A program made the translations under genes and the position numbers. 64,000 nucleotides of DNA, taken from assembly GCF_003664255.1 (NCBI RefSeq), contig NZ_RCCV01000003.1, positions 852,395-916,394 on the forward strand, written 5' to 3'. This stretch comes from Micromonospora sp. M71_S20 (GTDB taxonomy: Bacteria; Actinomycetota; Actinomycetes; Mycobacteriales; Micromonosporaceae). The notes under the pieces are model-generated. The model was not told the DNA's origin. It was given only the letters and a program-made list of their open reading frames with translations, and searched no databases. Shown one piece after another: positions 18,301 through 24,390 of the stretch. The number at the start of each line of letters is the position of its first letter. Position 1 is the first letter of the stretch.

Positions 18301-18496
18301 CCGGGTCGTCCGCCTCCCGGTGCAGGCGGGCCAACAGGTGCGCGGTGCTCAGCACATCCGGGTGGTCCTTGCCGTACGGTGGCCGGGCGGAGCCGACGGC
18401 GTCGTTGAGCAGCCGACGGGCGGAATAGAGATCGCCCGCGGCGCGCAGGGCGAGGGCCCGGTGCTGCACGGCGGCCAGGGGAGAGGGATGGGACAC
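15395..18496 (-). CDS. TPR and proline-rich protein with TM helix and terminal FN3 domain
   Basis: 1033 residues. Residues 1-140 are tetratricopeptide-like helices (DLYSARRLLNDAV, DPGAARRVLEEAF, NRHEARRNYTRVA). Residues about 160-800 are an extremely Pro/Ala/Ser-rich linker with recurring VSAPP and PVVPxP units. A single transmembrane helix (VIVAVVVAVLAVVALVGVGVLV) lies near residue 895, followed by an extracellular FN3-type domain. The layout is a cytosolic protein-binding end, a disordered stalk and an outer sensor-like domain. It is the first gene of the leftward MoxR cluster, 156 bases before the FN3 gene. Confidence 0.85.
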   Translation of the reverse strand: MSHPSPLAAVQHRALALRAAGDLYSARRLLNDAVGSARPPYGKDHPDVLSTAHLLARLHREADDPGAARRVLEEAFAAGERLWPPSDPLMLALSFELAAVADELGNRHEARRNYTRVAALGPAVLGVDHPAVRTARQYLGDAAPAPQPAPPAARPDMSALSEPTMSLAVLSTTWRPHEPAAVGPPQPPAAHPTPHVASGPPAAPASPHAPHTPPIPPPPPVPGVRGVGRATPVAPAPRPAAGPQPPRSGGHAPQMPPTPPQAYPAPPQGAPVPPPPVVSAPPRQAWAPPTPPHVPPPPQTPYAPGRGQATPYATPPQRIPPPPVVPTPPGPARAAVPPPPAVPSPAQPPYAPAVPIPPPPVVPSASTAAPAHPQVPSVPVPPPPVVPAQRPAPAAPRSPWAPPPGPAHPPATPGPATPAPRPAPPAAAGVASVVPAPRTAQPPAPVSSPPAATPPVPPPLRHAAAAPVVTAPEPPAPSVPAAPKPPVPPPAGAEPPVQAGTAVSPTGPAVAPRHRAADEASPTVGASAGTAASEAASPSSTTPPGTTAGPAAEPPSSTGTTSAASPRPRTPDAEPAAPDVPSSPLAESVGEAPRASAPEATAPASEAPERPAGPAPGWAKPTIQVKQIEPLLAEEIARAAGTPAAPDAPVSPARSSETPPPDMSPAATHAAPVSAPPVSAPPSAPPVSAPPVSAPPTPPVSAPPAYPTSSPPVSAPPRGVSTPPVPPLPPIPPPPSVMPPPVSAPPALPQPFSAPPGVQPPVSAPPGGQPPVSAPPWSMSAPPWSSTAPPQALTGATTDADTDQPDIEEELERAEWEREREEVEQAEPEREKVDDLPPAYLDIDETFPMKAQPVRARPTAQHPAQQQAPAFPPPPAYPMMPEPEEGGRNRTTVIVAVVVAVLAVVALVGVGVLVLNRDAAPPAGPASPSAAAPSASAAGPPPGGLTLKDDSATITLNWTDPAGGGVPFMVAGGRTGQALGVMATVDPGQTSYTVNGLNSRVDYCFTVLAVYSTDSFATSGQVCTEREGDTPSS

Positions 18497-18717
18497 ATGG
18501 CCATGCTGCCGCGTGAGGCCCGTCGGACGCTACCCAGCCCCTCCCGTTTGCCACGGTTCGCCCGGGGCAAGATGCCTTCCGACCTGCGGCGGTCCATCGG
18601 CCGGAAGCCGATGTGCATGATCCACCCGGGGCGTGTACAGTAACTCCCCGTGCGGCCCACCAGGGCGGCCGGCGGGTGGAAGGTCACCTCGGTCGACACG
18701 GTAGGCTGGACGAGCAG

Positions 18718-18801
18718 GTCCGGGTGGCGGAATGGCAGACGCGCTAGCTTGAGGTGCTAGTGCCCGTATAGGGCGTGGGGGTTCAAGTCCCCCCTCGGAC
18801 A
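18718..18801 (+). tRNA. tRNA-Leu (anticodon GAG)
   Basis: An 84-base class II tRNA. The acceptor arms GTCCGGG and CTCGGAC pair with one G-U, the anticodon stem CTAGC/GCTAG closes the loop TTGAGGT (anticodon GAG), a long variable arm CCC/GGG follows, and the T arm is GGGGG-TTCAAGT-CCCCC. The final base is the discriminator A; CCA is not encoded. The integrase gene of the mobile element begins 600 bases downstream, so the 3' end of this tRNA is the likely integration site. A possible -10 box TACAGT lies at 18636-18641. Confidence 0.97.
18778..18801 (+). other. probable attachment site (attL) in the tRNA-Leu 3' end
   Basis: Tyrosine integrases of actinobacterial ICEs recombine at tRNA 3' ends, including the T arm. 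The integrase gene and its AbrB-like partner follow directly after this tRNA, so the chromosome/element junction should lie in or just after these bases. I looked for a second copy of the T-arm/acceptor sequence in the rest of the window and saw none, so the partner attR is probably outside. The boundaries given are approximate. Confidence 0.55.
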
Positions 18802-18846
18802 CGAGTACGTCTCATATGTGCGACGTAGACGTAGCGGTGGTTGAGC

Positions 18847-19410
18847 ATGCTTGACCACCGCAAAATTCTCTCCAGCGCCGCGTCAGGCGCTACTCTCGGT
18901 GACCGGCGGGCGGCGAGTCCTTCGTCGCCACGCGGCAGCTCGTCAGTGATCCCCGCCGTTGCCTTGCCCGGTCAGGCGACAGCCAGGCGCGGTGCTCCTG
19001 GCTCCCCCGCGACGGTCATGAGACGTCCTCCACTGCCGCTTCCGAGTCTTGCCGTGCCCCGAAGCCGTACAGCTGTCTATGGCGTGGCGACCCTCGATTC
19101 GCATGGTCGGATCGCCGACCGGTCGGCGATGAAGGGACTCCAGTGGAGTCCCGGACTGCGACTGCACATCAAGGAGCGCCGTGGGCTGATCGTCGTATCA
19201 GCCGATAATCAGGGCGTCTTCAAGGTGACGAAAGAAGGCCACGTCCGCCTGCCGGCAGTGGTCCGTCAATGGTGTGGTCTTGCCGCCGGCGACCGCGTGC
19301 TCATCGTGGCTGAACCAGCCAGCGGGCGCCTGGTGGTCCACCCTCCGGGAAAGCTCGACGAGATGATTACCCAGGCTCACGATGCGGTGTTCGGGGGCGA
19401 GCATGAGTGA
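18847..19410 (+). CDS. AbrB/SpoVT-like DNA-binding protein coupled to integrase
   Basis: Up to 187 residues. The last 95 contain two AbrB-like swapped-hairpin units: YGVATLDSHGRI with its following basic strand, then FKVTKEGHVRLPAVVRQWCG ending in GDRVLIVAEP. Single-unit AbrB proteins bind DNA as dimers, so a tandem unit may form the fold within one chain. The start is uncertain: ATG 18847 (or TTG 18841) gives a long low-complexity N-terminus, while ATG 19018 gives a shorter protein beginning just before the first unit. The stop overlaps the integrase start, implying a joint role such as control of integration or excision. Confidence 0.75.
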   Translation: MLDHRKILSSAASGATLGDRRAASPSSPRGSSSVIPAVALPGQATARRGAPGSPATVMRRPPLPLPSLAVPRSRTAVYGVATLDSHGRIADRSAMKGLQWSPGLRLHIKERRGLIVVSADNQGVFKVTKEGHVRLPAVVRQWCGLAAGDRVLIVAEPASGRLVVHPPGKLDEMITQAHDAVFGGEHE

Positions 19411-20422
19411 TGGCGCGGCTAATAGCGCTGAGTTGGAGGCGGCTCGGCTGCTTCTTGCTCGTATGGGCATCTCGCCTGCTGAATTAGTGGGGACTGGGGT
19501 GGCTCGGCCTCCGTCGCCGACCTTTGCCGAGTACGTCCCGGTGGTGGCGGCTGCGGTCACGGCGGGTACGAGGCGTGCCTACGGCTCTTATTGGAAGCGG
19601 GTGGTGGAGCACTGGGGGCAGCGGAGACTAGACGAGCCCACACCCTCGGAGATCGAGCGGTTGGCGGAGTACGTCAGGACACACGTTGTGGCTCGGCGGA
19701 ACGCCCGTGGAGGTCGAAGCGCGGCGGAGCATCTGATTGCCGCTCTGCGTTGTCTCTACAAGAGGGCAGTTGCTGATGGCTTCATCGCGGCGTCGGATAA
19801 TCCTGCGTTGAAGGTGGCGAAGCCGCGACGTCTGCCGAGCACGCGGCGGGCGGTGGCGGACAGCCGGCTGGCCGAGATCAACGAGGTTGCAGCCAGTACG
19901 GGCGACGATCCGGCGCTCGACACGTTGCTTCTGCGGTTGCACACCGAGACGGCGTGTCGGCGCGGTGGCGCGCTGGCGCTTCGGCCGGCCGATCTGGACC
20001 CGGATCAATGTCTGATTATGCTGCGCGAGAAGGGGGACTCGATGCGATGGCAACCGGTTTCTCCTACGCTCATGCGGTATCTGCAGCGGCATGCTGAGGA
20101 GCGGGGTGCGACGGAGAAGGCTCAACTGCTGCGCTACCGGAATGGGCAGCCCATCACGTACCGACGGTATGATCATCTCTGGGTACGGATCGGCGAGCAC
20201 CTTCCGTGGGTCTACGTGCAGCAAATCAGCACCCACTGGTTACGTCACACCACCCTGACATGGGTGGAAAGGAACTTCGGCTACGCCATCGCGCGAGCAT
20301 ACGCCGGTCATTCGGAAAGCGGCGGTGATGTTGGTACTACAGCCACTTATGTGCGGGCGACAGTGCAGGAGATCGCCGCAGCCTTGTCGGCGCTTACTAA
20401 TGAACCGCATCCCTTGAGCTAG
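19403..20422 (+). CDS. tyrosine-type site-specific integrase
   Basis: 339 residues. An N-terminal SAM-like core-binding domain (TRRAYGSYWKRVVEHWG, residues about 55-75) precedes the catalytic domain. Catalytic residues visible are Arg in TETACRRGG (about residue 187), His-x-x-Arg in HWLRHT (about 276), the second His/Trp position in AGHS (about 302) and the nucleophile Tyr in ATYVRA (about 315). It should catalyse insertion into and excision from the tRNA-Leu gene. It overlaps the AbrB-like gene by 8 bases and ends 8 bases before a strong hairpin terminator. Confidence 0.95.
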   Translation: MSDGAANSAELEAARLLLARMGISPAELVGTGVARPPSPTFAEYVPVVAAAVTAGTRRAYGSYWKRVVEHWGQRRLDEPTPSEIERLAEYVRTHVVARRNARGGRSAAEHLIAALRCLYKRAVADGFIAASDNPALKVAKPRRLPSTRRAVADSRLAEINEVAASTGDDPALDTLLLRLHTETACRRGGALALRPADLDPDQCLIMLREKGDSMRWQPVSPTLMRYLQRHAEERGATEKAQLLRYRNGQPITYRRYDHLWVRIGEHLPWVYVQQISTHWLRHTTLTWVERNFGYAIARAYAGHSESGGDVGTTATYVRATVQEIAAALSALTNEPHPLS

Positions 20423-20430
20423 CTGTGTGG

Positions 20431-20460
20431 TGGGACCTGGCCTTGTAGGGCTGGGTCCCA
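20431..20460 (+). terminator. hairpin terminator after integrase
   Basis: TGGGACC at 20431-20437 pairs with GGTCCCA at 20454-20460, and the stem continues inward with two wobble and several G-C pairs to about 12 pairs around a small loop. It lies right after the integrase stop. There is no U tract, as is usual in actinobacteria. It may serve both strands, since a leftward gene ends at 20577. Confidence 0.75.
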
Positions 20461-20576
20461 TCATGCGACGCGGCGGGGTTGCGGAACCGGAAAAGAGTTT
20501 CGATAGCGGTTGTCTGCTTCTCTAGTAGTGGCATGTCCAGAGCGCGCCGTAGCGGATTGCCGAGTGGCCGGTTCAT

Positions 20577-21080
20577 TCAATGAAGCGGCGCAGACCTGCC
20601 GCAGTTGGGGAAGGAACAGTAGCCGTTGGCTCCCTGGATGTAGGGGTGGCGCTGGCTGGTGTTCGATGATCCCCGCGCGGTGGGGCGATGTTTGGTGTTT
20701 GAATCCGGTCCGATGGTCGGACCAGATCTGTCCGGCTGCCGGACCAGCGCTAGTTCTGTGGTCGAACCAACTAGCATCTGTGGGGGGATTCGAAGGCGGT
20801 AGGCAGTCCTTGCTTTCTTGCGACGAGCGTCGTCCACCTTTGGCCTGAATCGCGTGACCCAGCCCGCCTCCTCAAGTTGGTTGAGCCAGACGGCGATTGT
20901 GGAGCGTGCCATTCCTGTTGCCCGTTCCAGGTCTGTCAAACTCGGTGAGAACTGCGCCGGGATTACTGCGGTTGAGGTGTCTGTCCACGTTAAGAGTGTG
21001 AGGATAAGGTGACGTCCTGAAGGGCTGAGGCGGCATTCAGCGTCTCGAACTGCGCGCTCTACGGCCCATCGCTCTACCAT
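20577..21080 (-). CDS. winged-helix DNA-binding protein with C-terminal CxxxxC
   Basis: 167 residues. A helix-turn-helix region runs from SPSGRHLILTLLTW through SLTDLERATGMARSTIAVWL to LEEAGWVTRFRPK (residues about 25-85), resembling MarR/replication-initiator winged helices that begin with a gene-poised first helix. The tail ends NGYCSFPNCGRSAPLH, a possible half zinc site. ATG 21080 is chosen because GGAAAGG lies 9 bases upstream; ATG 21089 overlaps that site. Position next to the integrase and XRE gene suggests a role in element regulation, excision or replication, but I do not recognise a named family. Confidence 0.75.
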   Translation of the reverse strand: MVERWAVERAVRDAECRLSPSGRHLILTLLTWTDTSTAVIPAQFSPSLTDLERATGMARSTIAVWLNQLEEAGWVTRFRPKVDDARRKKARTAYRLRIPPQMLVGSTTELALVRQPDRSGPTIGPDSNTKHRPTARGSSNTSQRHPYIQGANGYCSFPNCGRSAPLH

Positions 21081-21441
21081 GCGGTTCATCCTTTCCGTCG
21101 CCGCGTGCGGTCGTTGGTTCCCTGCTTCCGTCTGGCACCTGAGCCTCGTGACCGTAGTGGTGCGTTCCTGTTCTGGCCAGGCGCGGAGCTGCTTGTGGCG
21201 TGGGCCTGGCTGCTCGGCGGCGGCGGTGACCTGTGGTTCCGGTCTTCGCGGGGATGCGGCCACAGTTGGCTGCATCGGTTGGGGGATCGGGCCGGCTGGT
21301 AGCTGCGAGGCAGTGGCGGGCAGGCATGGACGTGCTTGACCGCCGCCGGCGGTGGGCGAGGAGCCTGGCTGGCTGGCGTCGAGGCCAGGCTTGTCGACCG
21401 GAGTGGGTCTGTCTGGCCCTGCTGGCTGCGGATCGCCTCGC
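21081..21441. other. 361-base region between winged-helix and XRE genes
   Basis: The leftward winged-helix frame stays open to about 21275, but that extension is rich in Arg/Thr/Gln with no recognisable domain and no ribosome site. Frames on the other strand look like composition shadows. It should contain the winged-helix promoter; no clear -10 or -35 box is visible. Confidence 0.4.
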
Positions 21442-21879
21442 TTACTCGCCCGTGTGTCCGTGCTGGTTTGTGGGCGAGTTGGGTGGAGTCTGGGCCGCTT
21501 GCTCCATAGTCAGGATGTTCTGGATGATCGCGGCGATGCCTTCGCGTGCTCCGGGAGACAGCTTCTCGATGGACCGGGTGAGCACCTGGACGTCGGCGCT
21601 GCTCTGGGATGAGTCGAGGAAGAAGGCTGGCGAGACTCCGAAAAACTCGGCCAGGGCCGTCAGTGTCGCGGCTGTGGGGTTGTTGTGCTCGTCGCTGCGC
21701 AGTCTGCGTAGGGTCTCCGGAGAGATGCGATGACCTCGGGCTTTGAGTGCCTCAGATACCTCGGCGTCCGTGTATGGACCTCGGCCCTTGGGGTGGTGAT
21801 GGGCGTAGAGGTATCGAAGTCTGTCTCTGATGAGTGCTGGGCCGGAGCCACCTGGTGGGTCCTCGTGCGGTGCCGCCAT
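21442..21879 (-). CDS. XRE-family repressor (EspR-like helix-turn-helix)
   Basis: 145 residues. The N-terminal half carries a helix-turn-helix with YTDAEVSEALKARGHRIS followed by PETLRRLRSDEHNNPTAATL and FFGVSPAFFLD, close to the EspR/XRE style of actinobacteria; the C-terminal half is a helical multimerisation segment. The start at ATG 21879 is favoured over ATG 21936 because a candidate operator (21901-21919) would otherwise lie inside the gene. It is divergent from the transfer operon, with a matching operator on that side, so it is probably the master repressor of transfer and of itself. Confidence 0.88.
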   Translation of the reverse strand: MAAPHEDPPGGSGPALIRDRLRYLYAHHHPKGRGPYTDAEVSEALKARGHRISPETLRRLRSDEHNNPTAATLTALAEFFGVSPAFFLDSSQSSADVQVLTRSIEKLSPGAREGIAAIIQNILTMEQAAQTPPNSPTNQHGHTGE

Positions 21880-21900
21880 GACGCCCCAAACTGCGACTAG

Positions 21901-21919
21901 AGTTGGTTGTACCCCAACT
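21901..21919. promoter_or_regulatory. operator 1, AGTTGG-N7-CCAACT
   Basis: An inverted repeat, AGTTGG at 21901-21906 and CCAACT at 21914-21919, centred 31 bases upstream of the XRE start codon. The same half-sites with the same 7-base spacing recur at 21975-21993. Identical spacing on both sides of a divergent regulator is the pattern of autoregulation. Confidence 0.7.
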
Positions 21920-21923
21920 TTAT

Positions 21924-21936
21924 GTGGAAGTTCCAC
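21924..21936. promoter_or_regulatory. GTGGAAGTTCCAC palindrome
   Basis: A 13-base near-perfect palindrome (GTGGAA, central G, TTCCAC) between the two AGTTGG operators. It may be a site for a second regulator or for RNA polymerase accessory binding; nothing else in the window shows the same word. Confidence 0.4.
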
Positions 21937-21970
21937 GTCGGCTGTGCTTAACTCTCAGTGCCCGAGCCAC

Positions 21971-21997
21971 ACCAAGTTGGCGTAGCGCCAACTTGGT
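21971..21997. promoter_or_regulatory. operator 2, extended AGTTGG-N7-CCAACT palindrome
   Basis: Arms ACCAAGTTGGCG (21971-21982) and CGCCAACTTGGT (21986-21997) are perfectly complementary over 12 bases around a 3-base centre. The inner AGTTGG-N7-CCAACT matches operator 1. It lies 40 bases upstream of the ATG of the transfer operon, so a bound repressor would block that promoter or its early transcript. Confidence 0.72.
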
Positions 21998-22036
21998 GGG
22001 TTGAGGGTAGCGCATCGGTCGGCCTCGCTGGAGGGG

Positions 22037-23266
22037 ATGTGGGGCTCCGATCCGCTTCGTTCGAGGACCGCGAAGCCCTGTGGTGACACGGTCTTCGATG
22101 GGCCTGCTCGTGTGGTCGACGTCCAGGTCGTGACAGTAACGGGGGACCGGCCAGCGGCGACGGCGTCTCGTCGCCGCTGGCTAGTGCTGTACGGCGAGCC
22201 TTCGGGGGAGGCGGACGTGTCGGATCCATCGACTGGCCGAGCAGGTGACTTCGCCAGCACCGCGACCTCTTCGGAGGTGTCGGACGGCGAACGGGGGAGG
22301 TTGGCGGAGCGGGCGACGCCCGCTCCGCCAACCGCACCCCGCCGGTCCACGGCGCACCGCGCCAGTCCGGAGAGCGTTGCGCCCTGGTGGGCACCGGGCG
22401 TCAGGCAAGGCCCACGAGAGATTCCGCGCGAGTTCGGCGGCGGCAGCCGGGTCGAGTCGCTGTGGCTGCGTGTGTCGTCGCTGCGCGCGGGCTGTCCCTT
22501 GGTGAGCGTGTCGTCGGCGGATGGCGGTGTGGGGCGTTCGACGCTGACGGCGGCGCTCGGTGGGGTGTTGGCGCTGGCAAGTCCCGCGCCGATCGTGGCG
22601 GTGGATGCGACCGGACGTGCGTGGGGTGGTTTGGGCCACCGCGTGGTTCGAGGTGGCTCGGCTTCGGCGTGGGACGCCAGCGTTGCGGAGCAGCAGTTGG
22701 CTGATCCGCTGGTCGCCGAGGGGCTGATGCAGACGGGGCCGACTGGCCTGCGTGTGCTGGTCGGTGAGAGCAGGATGACGGTGCAGCGGCGTCCTCCCAC
22801 CTGGTCGGAGATGTTCGGTGTGATCGGCCATCTGCGGTCGGTGTACGCGATGGCGTTGCTGGATCTTCCTGCGGCGGACAACACCCCGACGTGGCGGGCG
22901 TTGGGGTGGGCGACCGTGCCGGTGCTGGTGACCCGTGCCACCGTCGATGCCCTGCAGCACACCATGCGGCTGCTGGCTCATCTGAAGGCAGCGGGACTGG
23001 GCCAGGTGGCGGAGTCCGCGGTGGTGGTGGTCATGACGACCACCCATTCGACCGCGCGGGAGGTTCGCGCGGTCGAGCACCTCGCGCGGCAGGCGGCGAC
23101 GCATCTGGTCCGGGTGCCCTTCGACCCGGTGCTCGCGCGTCCCGACCCGCTGGATCCTCGGTCGCTGAGCAAGGCCACGCGAACCGCGTTGACCGAGGTC
23201 GCCGCAGCGGTTGTCGACCGCTGCCCTGCTGCCCCTGACCCGCGCGAGGGGGCTCCTGTCGCCTGA
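22037..23266 (+). CDS. ParA/MinD-like ATPase heading the transfer operon
   Basis: 409 residues. The first 150 are Pro/Ser/Arg-rich and probably disordered. From about residue 155 comes a MinD/ParA-type fold with the deviant Walker A VSSADGGVGRSTL (Gly-Gly-Val-Gly-Arg-Ser-Thr near residue 163, Arg in place of Lys), the strand PIVAVDATG and the later LLDLPAAD Walker-B-like strand. Such RST variants occur in actinobacterial secretion and conjugation loci. ATG 22037 follows GGAGG closely; a TTG at 22001 is possible but abuts the operator. It is the first gene of the rightward operon and may position the transfer machine. Confidence 0.82.
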   Translation: MWGSDPLRSRTAKPCGDTVFDGPARVVDVQVVTVTGDRPAATASRRRWLVLYGEPSGEADVSDPSTGRAGDFASTATSSEVSDGERGRLAERATPAPPTAPRRSTAHRASPESVAPWWAPGVRQGPREIPREFGGGSRVESLWLRVSSLRAGCPLVSVSSADGGVGRSTLTAALGGVLALASPAPIVAVDATGRAWGGLGHRVVRGGSASAWDASVAEQQLADPLVAEGLMQTGPTGLRVLVGESRMTVQRRPPTWSEMFGVIGHLRSVYAMALLDLPAADNTPTWRALGWATVPVLVTRATVDALQHTMRLLAHLKAAGLGQVAESAVVVVMTTTHSTAREVRAVEHLARQAATHLVRVPFDPVLARPDPLDPRSLSKATRTALTEVAAAVVDRCPAAPDPREGAPVA

Positions 23267-23300
23267 GGACGGCGGCTCGTCTACGGGGGAGGAACTGGTT

Positions 23301-23666
23301 GTGATCGTGAATTGGGTAGCGGCTGTGTTGACGGCGCGGGCGCCTGCGGTGGTGGCGGTGCTCGCGCCCGATCCGACGCCGACGCCGTCCGGCGGGGGGT
23401 TCGACTTCGGCCGGATCAGCCCCGACCCGGCGGCGGTCCCGCGCTCGGATCTGTTCTACAAGCTCGCCAACGCGGCGCTGTTTCTCGGCGTGATCTCTGC
23501 GGTGGCGGGCCTGGCGGCCGGTGCGATCGCGTTCGGCATCGGACCGATCTTCGGCGCACACATCATCAGCGATCGAGGTAAATCGATGATGTGGAAGGCC
23601 GGTCTGGTGGCGATCGTCGTGGGTTCGGCGACGTCGATCATCGCGTTCCTGCTCAGCGAGATCTAG
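23301..23666 (+). CDS. two-helix membrane protein, VirB2/TrbC-like
   Basis: 121 residues from a GTG with GGAGG 8 bases upstream. A hydrophobic N-terminal segment could be a signal peptide, followed by a Pro/Gly linker, then two transmembrane helices (AALFLGVISAVAGLAAGAIAF and AGLVAIVVGSATSIIAFLL) separated by a short basic loop. Two close helices after a cleavable leader is the layout of VirB2/TrbC pilins and related channel subunits. It lies between the ATPase and the VirB8-like gene, which supports a transfer-apparatus role. The identification rests on topology and position, not on a sequence motif. Confidence 0.7.
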   Translation: MIVNWVAAVLTARAPAVVAVLAPDPTPTPSGGGFDFGRISPDPAAVPRSDLFYKLANAALFLGVISAVAGLAAGAIAFGIGPIFGAHIISDRGKSMMWKAGLVAIVVGSATSIIAFLLSEI

Positions 23667-23678
23667 GAGGTGTCCCGC

Positions 23679-24386
23679 GTGCGGGAATCCGGTTACAAGA
23701 CGGTCGACGCTCGGCGTGGTGGCGCGAGAGTGCTGCTGCTCCTGTTCGCCGTGGTGGTCGCGGGGACTGCGGTCTTCGTCGCAGGACGCGCCAGCGCACC
23801 GGAGCGGGCTGCGCCGGTTGGTTACAGCGATCGGCTCGTCAGGGGAGTGCCGGTCGGGTTCGCGGGGACGCCTCGCGGGGCGGGTGACGCGGCGGCGGCG
23901 TACGTGGTGGCGGTGGCCGCTGCGGCGGGCCGTCCGGATGTCGAGCGGCAAACGCTGATCGACATTATCGCTGTGGACGGTTCGGGCCCGGCGGTGGCCG
24001 AGATGATGGGCGCGGGCACGCCACCGGCCGGCAACGCGGGCATCTCCCAGACGATGGCCGCCCGGGTCTGGGTCTCCGACGTGGACCTCAACGCCCAGGT
24101 GCCGGCCGGCGGCGAGGTGACAGCTCGGCTGCTGGTGTGCGCTCTCACCGGGTCGATGACCGATGGTGTCGTGGCGGGCCCGCAGACGGGCCTGGCGGGT
24201 GGCTGGTACGTGCAGTCGGTGACGGTGCGCTGGACCCAGGGCCGCTGGCGGGTGGTGGTGGCGCAGCGGCCGGTGCCGGTGCCACCGCCGGACCAGCGGG
24301 GCGCGCGCCGTGACGGCGGCCCGCGGGACACCCAACCACTGCTGGACGTGCTCAGCGCACGCTCGTGGGTACCGGGAACGGTCTGA
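23679..24386 (+). CDS. VirB8/TcpC-like conjugal transfer membrane protein
   Basis: 235 residues with one N-terminal helix (VLLLLFAVVVAGTAVFVAG, residues about 16-35) and an extracytoplasmic domain made of repeated strand patterns (ARVWVSDVDLNAQVPAG, WYVQSVTVRWTQGRWRVVVAQ). This is the arrangement of bitopic VirB8/TcpC-type proteins that bridge the channel. GTG 23679 is chosen because TAGGAGGTG sits 8 bases upstream; a GTG at 23670 overlaps that ribosome site. It is 12 bases after the two-helix gene and 4 bases before the VirB6-like gene. Confidence 0.72.
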   Translation: MRESGYKTVDARRGGARVLLLLFAVVVAGTAVFVAGRASAPERAAPVGYSDRLVRGVPVGFAGTPRGAGDAAAAYVVAVAAAAGRPDVERQTLIDIIAVDGSGPAVAEMMGAGTPPAGNAGISQTMAARVWVSDVDLNAQVPAGGEVTARLLVCALTGSMTDGVVAGPQTGLAGGWYVQSVTVRWTQGRWRVVVAQRPVPVPPPDQRGARRDGGPRDTQPLLDVLSARSWVPGTV

Positions 24387-24390
24387 GCCC

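Noticed and set aside
18778..18801. Second tRNA 3'-end copy (attR) within the window
   Set aside because: I looked for the T-arm/acceptor words further right and found none I could support; absence by eye is not proof.
21081..21275. N-terminal extension of the winged-helix protein
   Set aside because: The frame is open but lacks a ribosome site and domain; the ATG at 21080 has a well-placed GGAAAGG.
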